Shown: piece by piece, positions 24,999 through 31,904 of the stretch
Position numbering within the stretch: the first letter of the stretch is position 1
How the letters are laid out: each line of letters opens with the position of its first letter
From: an uncultured Thermoleophilia bacterium
Lineage (GTDB): Bacteria > Actinomycetota > Thermoleophilia > UBA2241
Length of the DNA stretch: 34,952 nucleotides
Assembly (NCBI GenBank): GCA_903927755.1
Contig: CAIYOD010000073.1
Coordinates: 1 to 34,952 of the forward strand
Reading direction: 5' to 3'
The notes under the pieces: model-generated
Database searches by the model: none
Seen by the model: the letters and a program-made list of their open reading frames with translations, nothing else
Told to the model about the DNA's origin: nothing
Program-made: the position numbers and the translations under genes

Positions 24999-25306
24999 CC
25001 GCGGACTCCCGGATGTGCGGCGCACGTGCAAGCTCGCCGATCGCGCCCGCTCACGTCATGCTCCTCGCCTGGTCGTGTCGCCCTTGTCCGGGCTCTCGAC
25101 ACAGCCATCGGCCAGCCGCGGTGCATTCACCAGCCCCACTAGACACATGTACCTAGGGGGTTTGGGCAAGGGTCCTCGGGCCGCCCGGAGGCAGGTGTCC
25201 GTTGACGTGCGACGCCGCGTGCGGCACTGCCGGCGGTACTGAGGTGAGGTGAGTGACGGCGCAGATCAGAGACGCGCCGCACTACCCCGACCCGGCGGCC
25301 GTGCGA
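24999..25306. other. Intergenic region, no gene recognised
   Basis: 308 bp between the GGDEF start and the DUF1566 stop, both on the minus strand, so it should hold the cyclase promoter and the end of the DUF1566 transcript. The only structure I see is an imperfect 18-bp palindrome, CTAG-N10-CTAG with an ACATGT core (25139-25156, 14 of 18 bases symmetric). I looked for a GEMM c-di-GMP riboswitch pattern and did not find one. Frames crossing the region are Arg-rich and show no domain. Confidence 0.5.
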
Positions 25307-26329
25307 TCAGAACGAGCGCACCGCCCGCACGGAGCGGACGTTCGTCTTGTAGTCCGTGGCCTGGCGGCCGTTGTCCTCGGGGTCCGCGCTGCCGACCATG
25401 AAGTACTGGTACCAGGCGAGGACGAGGCCGAACTCGCCGGCGCACTCAGACGAGCTCCAGTAGGCCTGGAAGTACTTGGACGGATTGAAGCCGCCGATCT
25501 CCTCCTGGTTCTTGTACAGCTTGTCGAGCTCGTCCTTGCTGGGCAGATACCAGTCGTCGTAGCCGCCCTCTTCGAGGTCGGCACAGATGTACGCGGCTCC
25601 GGCGGTGCAGTACACGTAGCCGATGGTCTCGTTTCCGAGCCTCTGTGCGACGATGGCCTGCGTGTTCGCCCGACCCGTGCCCAGCGCGAGGCCCTGCGCC
25701 GTTGGGCCGATCAGGTCGCTCGCGAGGTTGCTCCAGGCCACGTTCCAGGGGTCGACCGGGGTCTGGTCGGTCGAGGCGGCGATCAGGCCGTGCGTCTCTC
25801 CGGGCACGTAGCCGGGGTCGCCGCTCCGCAGGATGTAGGCGACCTTGCCGCCGCCGTAGGCGTCCCCGATCGCGAGCGCGACCTTGAAGCTGCGGCTCGC
25901 GCTCCACGGGCCGGCGCCACGGGCGTTGCGGGCCCGGACCTTCCACGTGTACGCGAGGTTCTTGTCGAGCGCGCTGCCGAAGCGCCACGAGAGCTTGGCG
26001 ATGCCCGACTTCGTGAGCTTCAGAGCGCCGGACTGGTACACGCGCACCTCATACCGCGCGGCGCGCGGCGCCTTGCTCCAGGCGAACAGCGGCTTGACGG
26101 ACTCGATGGTGCCGGAGGGGGACTTGGCGGCGGGCCGGCCGGGTCTGGCGAGCGCTCGTCCGGACGCCTGGTCGGCCGCCGCCGCGGCGCCGGCGCCGAG
26201 GGCGGCCAGCAGCAGCGCCAGGAGGAGCATCCCGAGCAGCACCCGGGGCCCGCGTTCCCAAGTGTTCTTCCTCGTGCGCCATATCTCGTCCCCCTCCGCT
26301 CGCCGCCCACCTGCGACTGCAGTATCCAT
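25307..26329 (-). CDS. Secreted DUF1566 (Lcl C-terminal-like) protein
   Basis: A 340-residue secreted protein. A hydrophobic signal segment (GMLLLALLLAALGAGAAAAA) is preceded by a basic region. Then comes a fibronectin-III-like stretch (about 75-150: FAWSKAPRAARYEVRVYQ, YTWKVRARNARGAGPWS). Last is a DUF1566/Lcl C-terminal domain with the hallmarks DDWYLPSKDELDKLYKN, YWSSSE and the ending VRSVRAVRSF. Such domains occur in surface proteins that bind sugars or glycosaminoglycans, as in the Legionella collagen-like protein. The start is unclear: in frame, the ATG at 26329 gives a long 30-residue lead before the signal helix. The best ribosome site (GGAGGGGG) precedes an ATG at 26282 that is one base out of frame. 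An ATA start or a frameshift is possible. Confidence 0.75.
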   Translation of the reverse strand: MDTAVAGGRRAEGDEIWRTRKNTWERGPRVLLGMLLLALLLAALGAGAAAAADQASGRALARPGRPAAKSPSGTIESVKPLFAWSKAPRAARYEVRVYQSGALKLTKSGIAKLSWRFGSALDKNLAYTWKVRARNARGAGPWSASRSFKVALAIGDAYGGGKVAYILRSGDPGYVPGETHGLIAASTDQTPVDPWNVAWSNLASDLIGPTAQGLALGTGRANTQAIVAQRLGNETIGYVYCTAGAAYICADLEEGGYDDWYLPSKDELDKLYKNQEEIGGFNPSKYFQAYWSSSECAGEFGLVLAWYQYFMVGSADPEDNGRQATDYKTNVRSVRAVRSF

Positions 26330-26470
26330 CCGACCCCACGAGGGCGCAATGCAGGACTGGCCGGCCGGGACACGTTGACCACCGACAGATCCGGACGTAG
26401 CGTCGAGCCTGGGCGCATCGTCGGCGATCTCGACGCCGACCAGCTCACTGAGGACCGATCGGAGGCGCCG

Positions 26471-26731
26471 ATGAGCGATGTGGACGATCGACTGGCTCTG
26501 TTGCGGCAGCGTGTCGAACGGCTGGAGGCGCAGATGGCGTTCCTGCAGCGGAGCCTCGGCGTGAGCGACGAGCCCGCGCCGGAGTGGCAGCTCTCCGCCG
26601 AGGCCGCCGACCTGATCTCGCGCGGCGAGCGCAAGGAGGCGGTGCGGCTGGTCCGAGAAGAGACGGGCGCCAGCCTCAAGGACGCCGTGCGCATCGTGGA
26701 CGGCTTCCACGGCGCGCCGCCGAGGGTCTGA
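26471..26731 (+). CDS. Small protein with ribosomal L7/L12 C-terminal-like domain
   Basis: An 86-residue soluble protein. The N-terminal third is a leucine-zipper-like coiled coil (DRLALLRQRVERLEAQMAFL). The C-terminus (about 50-80) reads KEAVRLVREETGASLKDAVRIVDGF, which matches the helix-turn-helix core of the ribosomal L7/L12 C-terminal domain (K-x-A-V-x-L-V-R-E-x-T-G-x-x-L-K-x-A). Free-standing proteins like this are widespread in actinobacteria and are not the ribosomal protein. Their role is unknown, and the conserved surface suggests a protein partner. GGAGG lies 5 nt before the ATG at 26471. Confidence 0.75.
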   Translation: MSDVDDRLALLRQRVERLEAQMAFLQRSLGVSDEPAPEWQLSAEAADLISRGERKEAVRLVREETGASLKDAVRIVDGFHGAPPRV

Positions 26732-26818
26732 CCGGGCGCGGCTGCAAGGGTAGCCCGCCCTCGGCCCGATGGTGCAGGATTGGCGTCGGGAACGTCCGTA
26801 AGCTGCCGGGAGGATGAC

Positions 26819-27052
26819 ATGATCGCGAAGAAGAAGTGGAGCGAGCTCAGCAGCCGCAATCGCCGGCTGCTCGCCGTCGTCGGAGTCGTCGAGGTCGTCC
26901 TGCTGGCGGCGGCGCTCTTCGACATCAAGCGGCGGCCGGCCGAGCAGATCAAGGGCCCGAAGTGGATGTGGCGTTCGTTGGCGTTCGTCAACATCGTCGG
27001 GCCGCTCGCGTACTTCGCGTTCGGGCGGCGGCGGCACGAGGCCATCCGCTGA
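26819..27052 (+). CDS. PLDc_N-type small membrane protein (copy 1)
   Basis: A 77-residue membrane protein with a basic N-terminus (MIAKKKWSEL), one TM (about 19-34), a loop containing RRPAEQIKGPKWMWR and a second TM (about 51-66) ending in LAYFAFGRRR. This is the stand-alone form of the phospholipase D nuclease / cardiolipin-synthase N-terminal domain (PLDc_N). It lacks the catalytic HKD domain, so it is unlikely to be an enzyme by itself; a lipid-associated or membrane-partner role is likely. GGGAGG lies 5 nt before the ATG at 26819. Its near-copy lies at 33675. Confidence 0.82.
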   Translation: MIAKKKWSELSSRNRRLLAVVGVVEVVLLAAALFDIKRRPAEQIKGPKWMWRSLAFVNIVGPLAYFAFGRRRHEAIR

Positions 27053-27117
27053 CCGGGCACGGCACGGAGCGGGATGGAGGCGTCCCTCAGGAGGACAAGG
27101 ACTGGAACGCCGAGTGG

Positions 27118-27918
27118 ATGCGGCTGAGCGACCGGCGTGAGGCCCCCCACGACGCCGCGTTCTGGGACCGGCGCGCCAGGCACTTCCGCGGCGGCGACGC
27201 GGCGTCGCCGTACGTCGCCGGCTTCATCGGGCACCTGCGCGCGCGGCACGGCGAGAGCGTCCTGGATGTGGGCTGCGGCTCGGGCGCGCTGGCGCTGCCG
27301 CTGGCGCGCGCCGGGCACGACGTCGTGGGCCTGGACTTCTCCGCCGGCATGCTGGACCTGCTCCGGCGGCAGGCCGCCGGGGAGGGTCTGCGGAACGTGA
27401 CGACGATCCAGGTCGCCTGGGACGACGACTGGCGCGCCGCCGGCGTCGAAGTGGCCGACGTGGTGATCGCGTCACGATCGCTGGACGTGCACGACCTGCG
27501 CGCCGCGCTCCAGAAGCTCGAAGCGTTCGCGCGCCGCCGCGTCTGCATCACCCTGCCGGCCGATGGCATCCTCTACCCGCAGCTGCTCGCGCACGAGGCG
27601 GTCGGCCGTCCGTGCGTGAGGCGCGGCGACCAGGCGACGGCGGTCAACGTGCTCCGCCAGATGGGGATCGAGCCCGAGGTCGGCTCCCTTGAACATGTCA
27701 GCGCCAGCCGGTACGAGAGCCCGGAGGCCGCCCTCGAGTCGCTGCACCGCATGATCGCCCCGGCCGGCGAGCGCGAAGAGCGCGCGCTGGAGCGCTACGT
27801 GGCCGCGCACCTCGTCGAGACGACCGGCGCGGCCGGCGCGCCGGAGTGGCGTCAGGAGCCCCAGATCACCGTCCGCTGGGGCTTCATCGCGTGGGACAAG
27901 CCCGTGGAAGCGCCGTGA
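27118..27918 (+). CDS. Class I SAM-dependent methyltransferase
   Basis: A 266-residue methyltransferase. Motif I is clear (VLDVGCGSGALALPLA), followed by an acidic GLDFSAGMLDLLRRQ binding the SAM ribose and a DVVIASRSLDVHDL motif. The C-terminus QEPQITVRWGFIAWDKP is distinctive. Relatives in bacteria and archaea begin with DWNxxW; here that string (DWNAEWM) starts 8 codons before the only good in-frame ATG, at 27118. The true start is therefore uncertain: the upstream in-frame candidates are a CTG at 27049 or GTG codons buried in the preceding gene. AGGAGG at 27088 would suit none of them well. The substrate is unknown. It ends 3 bp from a convergent lipoprotein stop. A deleted relic of this gene lies at 33930-34007. 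Confidence 0.82.
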   Translation: MRLSDRREAPHDAAFWDRRARHFRGGDAASPYVAGFIGHLRARHGESVLDVGCGSGALALPLARAGHDVVGLDFSAGMLDLLRRQAAGEGLRNVTTIQVAWDDDWRAAGVEVADVVIASRSLDVHDLRAALQKLEAFARRRVCITLPADGILYPQLLAHEAVGRPCVRRGDQATAVNVLRQMGIEPEVGSLEHVSASRYESPEAALESLHRMIAPAGEREERALERYVAAHLVETTGAAGAPEWRQEPQITVRWGFIAWDKPVEAP

Positions 27919-27921
27919 GCC

Positions 27922-28530
27922 TCAGTCCAGCGTGAACGTCTGGACGGTCTCCTCCAATGTCCCCTTCATCGAGTCCCAGTCCGCGGAGACGGCCTGGGTC
28001 GTGAGGTCGAACTCGTTCTCACCCTTGATGAGGATGTAGAGCCTGCAGGTGAGCTGTTCGCCGCCCTTGGTGAACTGGTAGTCCACCGAGAACCCCGGAG
28101 TGCCGTTGAGCTCGAGTGGGGTGACCTCGCCGGTCATCTTGCCACCGGGGATGTCGGCGATCATCTTCGAGATCGCCGTCTGAAGGTCGGCCTGCAGCTT
28201 CGGGACATCCTTGGCTTTGACCTTCCGGCCGATCGGGTGGACGGCCACCCTGAGGCCGTTCGCGTACTGGTCGTCGACGAGAGGCCCGTCCTTGTCGGCG
28301 AAGGCGATCGCGTACTCCTCACCGTTGGACGGGGTGAGGGTGACCACGCTGAGCGGCTCGGAGTACATGAGCGTGAACCCGTATTGGGCGTTGGTGTACT
28401 CGGTCTTCTCGCCTCCGGCCCCGCCGTCCCCGGAGCTGCCGTCTCCCGACCCGCCGCCGCATGCCGTCATCGTGATGGCGAGAGCGATGGCGACCGCCGC
28501 CACCGCGATGCCCCTGCGCAACGCCTGCAT
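27922..28530 (-). CDS. PsbP-like lipoprotein
   Basis: A 202-residue predicted lipoprotein with lipobox MTAC (Cys24) and then a Gly/Ser/Asp spacer (25-40). The folded part (about 44-202) begins YTNAQYGFTLMYSEPLSVVTL, in the way PsbP/DUF-type domains begin (short beta strand, Y-x-F-x-Y/F). It continues with FAVDYQF-like GTPGFSVDYQFTKGGEQLTCRLYILIKG, typical of bacterial secreted PsbP-like proteins of unknown function. It is probably attached to the outer face of the membrane. GGAGGGAGAGG directly precedes the ATG. It converges on the methyltransferase and is divergent from the PfkB gene. Confidence 0.75.
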   Translation of the reverse strand: MQALRRGIAVAAVAIALAITMTACGGGSGDGSSGDGGAGGEKTEYTNAQYGFTLMYSEPLSVVTLTPSNGEEYAIAFADKDGPLVDDQYANGLRVAVHPIGRKVKAKDVPKLQADLQTAISKMIADIPGGKMTGEVTPLELNGTPGFSVDYQFTKGGEQLTCRLYILIKGENEFDLTTQAVSADWDSMKGTLEETVQTFTLD

Positions 28531-28679
28531 GACCTCTCCCTCCGCCGGTTGTACCCCACAGGTATCGGCGGCGCCCCGGCCGCCCTTGCCCGTTCACGAC
28601 ATGCTCGCAGCGCGCTCCCGCGTTGTCCATTGTTGGCCTAGTACGCCCTGGTATGTCCTTCTGCTGCGGGCATCCACGC

Positions 28680-28685
28680 TATACT
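28680..28685 (+). promoter_or_regulatory. Candidate -10 of the PfkB-family gene
   Basis: TATACT is one of the best -10 matches in the window (5 of 6 to TATAAT). Transcription would start about 28692, giving a leader near 90 nt before the GTG at 28782. The -35 is weak. Confidence 0.45.
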
Positions 28686-28693
28686 TGTCCGCC

Positions 28694-28708
28694 CATGGTG
28701 TGACCATG
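28694..28708. promoter_or_regulatory. Palindrome at the predicted transcription start
   Basis: CATGGT-GTG-ACCATG is a perfect 6-bp inverted repeat with a 3-bp centre, just downstream of TATACT. This position fits a repressor site blocking the PfkB-family gene. A tiny frame, ATG CGC GGG AAC GCC TGA, follows at 28706-28723 and is probably chance. Confidence 0.45.
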
Positions 28709-28781
28709 CGCGGGAACGCCTGAGGAGTTCGGATCCGCTGCAGGCGATCACGATCACGGAGACCCCGGAGGATGCAGGCTA

Positions 28782-29753
28782 GTGGGTGCTGAACCAGGAC
28801 TGAGCCGCCGGCCGGTGGTCGCGATGATCGGGATGGCGACACTGGACTACCTCTATCTCCTCGAAGAACATCCCACTGCGGATTCGGTGAACCCCGCGCT
28901 CGAGTACCACACAGTGGTGGGGGGAGCGGCCGGCCGCGGCGCGGTCGCCGCGAAACGGCTGGGGGGTGCGACCAGGCTGCTGGCGACGTGCGGGACGGGC
29001 GTCCACGCCCAGGCCCTGAGGGCGCATGTGGCCGCCGAGGGCGTCGAGTGCACGTGGGTCGCCTACGACCAGCCCTCGCAGCACTCGGCGGTGATCGTCG
29101 CGCGCGGAGACGCGACCCGGACGATCATCTGGCTGCCGCAGCCGAGGGCGGATGCACGCACGTTCGAGCAGTTGCCAGAGTTCCTCGAAGGAGTCGACGT
29201 CGCACTCCTCGACGCGACCGACGAAGGCCTGGCGTCGGCGGCCCTCGACGAATGCGAGAGCCGAGGGATCACCACCGTCATCGACACCGGGAGCGGGCGG
29301 CCGTGGACGGCGAGCCTGCTGGGCCGCGTCGATCACGTGATAGCGCCCGAGACCTTCGTGCTGAAGGAGACGGGCCACCCGGCGGAACGGGCAGCCACCG
29401 AGCTCTGGGGCGACCACGGCAGGGTGGTGTTCGGCGTGACCCAAGGGCCGAGGGGCGGGGTGTACACGACGGGGAAGGAGCCCGAGCGCATGGCGCGGTG
29501 GGATGCCGCGCCGGTCATCGGCGTCGACTCCTGCGGAGCCGGCGACACCTTCCACGGCGCCTACGCCTGGGGGCTGGCGAAGGGTCTGACGCTCGCCGAG
29601 TGCTTCGAGACCGCCGCCTGGTCCGCGGCGCTGAAGGTCGCTCAGCTCGGCAACAAGGGCATCCCGACGCTGGAGCAGCTCGAGGACGCACGCGCGTCGG
29701 CTGGCGCCGGCAAGCGCGACAGACCACACCAGGAGCAAGCGACGCGGACCTGA
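28782..29753 (+). CDS. PfkB-family carbohydrate/nucleoside kinase
   Basis: A 323-residue kinase of the ribokinase/PfkB family, expected to phosphorylate a sugar, sugar acid or nucleoside with ATP in the cytoplasm. The C-terminal signature DSCGAGDTFHGAY (249-261) is intact, with Asp255 the likely base and GAGD the anion hole. The N-terminal signature is altered: where ribokinases have GGxxxN, this protein reads GGAAGRGAVAAKRLGG, so the substrate-contacting Asn is Arg. Its substrate may therefore differ from ribose or fructose-6-phosphate. The GTG at 28782 is preceded by GGAGG at 28767-28771. It has its own promoter with an operator-like palindrome and converges on the thioesterase gene. Confidence 0.88.
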   Translation: MGAEPGLSRRPVVAMIGMATLDYLYLLEEHPTADSVNPALEYHTVVGGAAGRGAVAAKRLGGATRLLATCGTGVHAQALRAHVAAEGVECTWVAYDQPSQHSAVIVARGDATRTIIWLPQPRADARTFEQLPEFLEGVDVALLDATDEGLASAALDECESRGITTVIDTGSGRPWTASLLGRVDHVIAPETFVLKETGHPAERAATELWGDHGRVVFGVTQGPRGGVYTTGKEPERMARWDAAPVIGVDSCGAGDTFHGAYAWGLAKGLTLAECFETAAWSAALKVAQLGNKGIPTLEQLEDARASAGAGKRDRPHQEQATRT

Positions 29754-29808
29754 AAGGCACCCTCCCGATCGGCGGAGAGCGCTGCGCGGCTGCGCTCCTG
29801 CCCCGGCG

Positions 29809-30219
29809 TCAGGGAGCGAAGACGTCGCCTATGGCTGCGCTCTTGCGGTAGACGGTGCCGCGGAAGTGGGCGATGAGGGCGCCGGATCCGTCCGTGACGT
29901 CGATGAGATAGGTCGCCAGCTTGGGGTTGCGGGCGACCTCTCGAGCCTCCGCGGTTAGCGTCCCACTCTGCAACGCCTGGAAGTAGGAGATGCTCGCGTC
30001 GATGGAGAGCGCGAGCACGCCGTGCGAGTTGGCGGCCGCCGAGAAGGCGGCGTCCGCCAGGGAGAAGATCGCGCCGCCGTGCAAGGTCCCGGCGCTGTTC
30101 AGGTGCTGCGGCCCGACGGTCAGCCGCGCCGTCGCCCGCCCGTCGCCATACTTGAGCAGCTCGATGCCGAGGTGCCGGGCGAAGGCATCCTGCTCCACGA
30201 AGCGCTTGAGGTCGTCCAT
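29809..30219 (-). CDS. PaaI-like hotdog-fold thioesterase
   Basis: A 136-residue acyl-CoA thioesterase-like protein, cytoplasmic. The 4HBT/PaaI signature is present: HLNSAGTLHGGAIFSLADAAF with His47-Gly-Gly and Asp56 in the usual catalytic positions, followed by LSIDASISYFQAL and the AEAREVARNPKLATYLIDVTDGSG strand pair. It likely hydrolyses short, aromatic or hydroxyl-acyl-CoA esters, or serves in their proofreading. No phenylacetate genes are adjacent, so the acyl group is unknown. The ATG at 30219 has GGGAG nearby. It is divergent from the small cytochrome gene across 283 bp. Confidence 0.87.
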   Translation of the reverse strand: MDDLKRFVEQDAFARHLGIELLKYGDGRATARLTVGPQHLNSAGTLHGGAIFSLADAAFSAAANSHGVLALSIDASISYFQALQSGTLTAEAREVARNPKLATYLIDVTDGSGALIAHFRGTVYRKSAAIGDVFAP

Positions 30220-30373
30220 GGCCAGGCTCCCGGGTCGCCGAAGGGTCTTGCCGCGTCCGCGGACCGCCGCGGCGCAGGTCCGGCGGAGCCTACCGCGAGC
30301 ACGCCGGCGGCGCCAGCATGCAGGCCGGCGCTCGAGCGGCAGCCTGGTCTGGGCCGGCCCCGCTCTGTCCGTC

Positions 30374-30445
30374 CCTCCCGGGAGGTACGACCGCGCAACC
30401 CGGAATCCCTCCGGGGAACGACTCCATCCACCTCCCGCGGGAGGT
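30374..30445. promoter_or_regulatory. Two related palindromes upstream of the cytochrome-lipase pair
   Basis: CCTCCCGGGAGG (30374-30385, 12 bp) and ACCTCCCGCGGGAGGT (30430-30445, 16 bp) are both perfect palindromes with the same CCTCCC/GGGAGG arms, centred 58 bp apart. The pair lies upstream of TAGCCT (30467-30472), a possible -10 for the cytochrome gene. A repeated arm sequence at two sites suggests a regulator pair or DNA looping. GC-rich hairpins are an alternative. Confidence 0.5.
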
Positions 30446-30502
30446 TCGCGCTCGCCCGCGTCCCGATAGCCTCACCTCGTCAGCAGACTCGGAGGTGGAG
30501 CC

Positions 30503-30826
30503 ATGAGGACGGTCAGGCCGAGAAGGTCCATCTGGTTCGGCATCGGCGTGGTGACGGCGTTCTTCGTGGCCGTGACGCTCGCGGTCGGATGGGTGGGGAG
30601 CGGCGCGCCGGACATCCCGCACGCGGCCGGCGGCGACCACGCCACGTGTGCCGCCTGTCACCCGATCGACCGCCTGCCCGGCGACCACCGTGGCCGGATC
30701 GACGCCAGCTGCCGCTCGTGCCACTCGGAAGGGTCCGCCGAGGCGAGCGCCCCGGCGGGCAGACCGGCGACGCCCGCGGTGGCCGACGCCGAGGCAGTCG
30801 GGTCGTCTGCTACCCTCGCGACATGA
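30503..30826 (+). CDS. Small membrane-anchored two-CxxCH cytochrome
   Basis: A 107-residue protein with a basic N-terminus, one TM (about 9-31) and an extracytoplasmic tail with two haem motifs only 16 residues apart: CAACH (C49, C52, H53) and CRSCH (C70, C73, H74). The His in DHATC and PGDHRG could be distal ligands. It resembles a cut-down NapC/NirT or cytochrome c7-like unit and could carry two haems. After residue 75 it is an Ala/Gly-rich tail without motifs. GGAGGTGGAG precedes the ATG. Its TGA overlaps the ATG of the patatin gene by 4 nt, implying coupling, though that gene may also have its own promoter. Confidence 0.72.
   Translation: MRTVRPRRSIWFGIGVVTAFFVAVTLAVGWVGSGAPDIPHAAGGDHATCAACHPIDRLPGDHRGRIDASCRSCHSEGSAEASAPAGRPATPAVADAEAVGSSATLAT
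30811..30816 (+). promoter_or_regulatory. Candidate internal leaderless -10 for the patatin gene
   Basis: TACCCT lies 6 nt before the ATG at 30823, inside the end of the cytochrome gene. It follows the same spacing as the other TANNNT-N6-start genes in the window. Confidence 0.35.
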
Positions 30827-31683
30827 TCGAAGGCGTCGGACTGGTCCTCGAGGGCGGCGGCATGCGCACCACCTACACGGGTGGCGCGCTGGACGCGTTC
30901 ATGGACGCCGGCGTCGATCTGGGCTACGTGATCGGCGTGTCCGCCGGGGCCAACGCCGGCTCGCACTACGTGGCGAAGCAGCGCGAGCGCAGTCACCGCG
31001 TGTTCGTCGACCTGGTCGCGGACCCGCGGTACGCCGGCTGGCGCAACGTGGTGCGGGAGCGGAGCTGGTTCGGCATGGACTTCATCTTCCGGACCCTGCC
31101 GGACGAACTGGCGCCGTTCGACTACGACGGCTTCAAGGCGTCGCCGCGGACGCTGGTCGCCGGCGTGACCGACTGCGCCACGGGCGCGGCGCGGTACTAC
31201 CCGCAGCAGAAAGAGGACCCCCGGTGGTTCGTGCAGACGCTCCTCCGTGCCAGCTGTAGTCTGCCGATCCTTTCTCCGCCCGTGCTGGTGGAGGGGAGCC
31301 CCTGCGTCGACGGCGGCGTGAGCGACTCCATCCCGATCCTGCGGGCGATCGGGGACGGCAACCCGCGCAACGTGGTGGTGCTCACGCGCAACGCGGGCTA
31401 CCGCAAGCCGCCGCCGCGGTTCCGGACCTTGAGCCGGGCGCTGCTGGCGCGCAACCCGGCGGTCCACGCGGCGATGCTCCGGCGGCCCGTGGTCTACAAC
31501 GCGTCCCTCGACCTGGTGGCGTCGATGGAGCGGGCCGGCTCGGCCTTCGTCCTCCGGCCCGTCCGCCCCCTCGTGGTGGGCCGCATGGAGCGCGACCTCA
31601 CCCGTCTCGAGGCGCTCTACCGCCAGGGCTACGACGAGACGATGGCGAGGATGCCCGAGCTCGAGGCCTGGCTGCAAGGGTAG
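30823..31683 (+). CDS. Patatin-like phospholipase (RssA/YjjU type)
   Basis: A 286-residue patatin-fold lipase, cytoplasmic or membrane-associated, with no signal peptide. The oxyanion loop GGGMRTTYTGG (11-21), nucleophile elbow GVSAGA (Ser40) and catalytic Asp in DGGVSDSIP (Asp163) form the Ser/Asp dyad of patatins. The family hydrolyses phospholipid or other acyl esters; the layout is close to the bacterial YjjU/RssA group. It overlaps the cytochrome gene by 4 nt (ATGA), and a possible -10 sits 6 nt before the ATG. The tail (about 230-286) is acidic/basic without a known domain. Confidence 0.88.
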   Translation: MIEGVGLVLEGGGMRTTYTGGALDAFMDAGVDLGYVIGVSAGANAGSHYVAKQRERSHRVFVDLVADPRYAGWRNVVRERSWFGMDFIFRTLPDELAPFDYDGFKASPRTLVAGVTDCATGAARYYPQQKEDPRWFVQTLLRASCSLPILSPPVLVEGSPCVDGGVSDSIPILRAIGDGNPRNVVVLTRNAGYRKPPPRFRTLSRALLARNPAVHAAMLRRPVVYNASLDLVASMERAGSAFVLRPVRPLVVGRMERDLTRLEALYRQGYDETMARMPELEAWLQG

Positions 31684-31770
31684 CTCGACTCCGGCACGCT
31701 CCGCTGTCGCCGTCGCCGGACTCCGCCTGGTGTGGGTCCGCCAGGTATATCCGTCTAGGGAGGGTTGCCC

Positions 31771-31818
31771 ATGGCGGCCGGGATGTCGATGCACCCGATT
31801 GGATGCGGCCGCCCGTAG
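31771..31818 (+). other. Possible short leader frame before pilB
   Basis: A 15-codon frame (MAAGMSMHPIGCGRP) begins at 31771 with AGGGAGGG about 7 nt upstream and ends at a TAG, 87 nt before the pilB ATG. The strong ribosome site is the only support. It may be a leader peptide or chance. Confidence 0.2.
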
Positions 31819-31904
31819 CGGTCGCGCAACGGAACCGGAGCGTGGTCCCCGCGGCAGCTCGGCGGTCGGCGCTTCCGGTCGAGGCGCGGGAAGGTGAGGG
31901 TGCT

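Larger units (their letters stand above)
26768..27918 (+). repeat. Duplicated segment, full copy
   Basis: This segment, comprising a ~50-nt leader, a PLDc_N gene and a methyltransferase gene, has a second shorter copy at 33625-34007. The leaders share GATGGTGCAGGAT and most of the following bases up to the ATG. The short proteins are similar along their whole length. The last 60 nt of the methyltransferase reappear after the second PLDc_N gene. Confidence 0.8.

Noticed and set aside
24999..25306. GEMM-type c-di-GMP riboswitch upstream of the GGDEF gene
   Set aside because: I could not find the conserved GEMM core or tetraloop-receptor pattern; only an imperfect palindrome is present.
25253..26470. 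A long plus-strand frame that fuses to the L7/L12-like protein
   Set aside because: It is antisense to the DUF1566 gene and has no domain before residue 400; the real start is at 26471 with a GGAGG site.
26740..26754. The 15-mer GGCTGCAAGGGTAGC, also at the end of the patatin gene (31671-31685)
   Set aside because: The match is limited to 15 nt and the flanks do not align. In DNA of this GC content, chance is likely.
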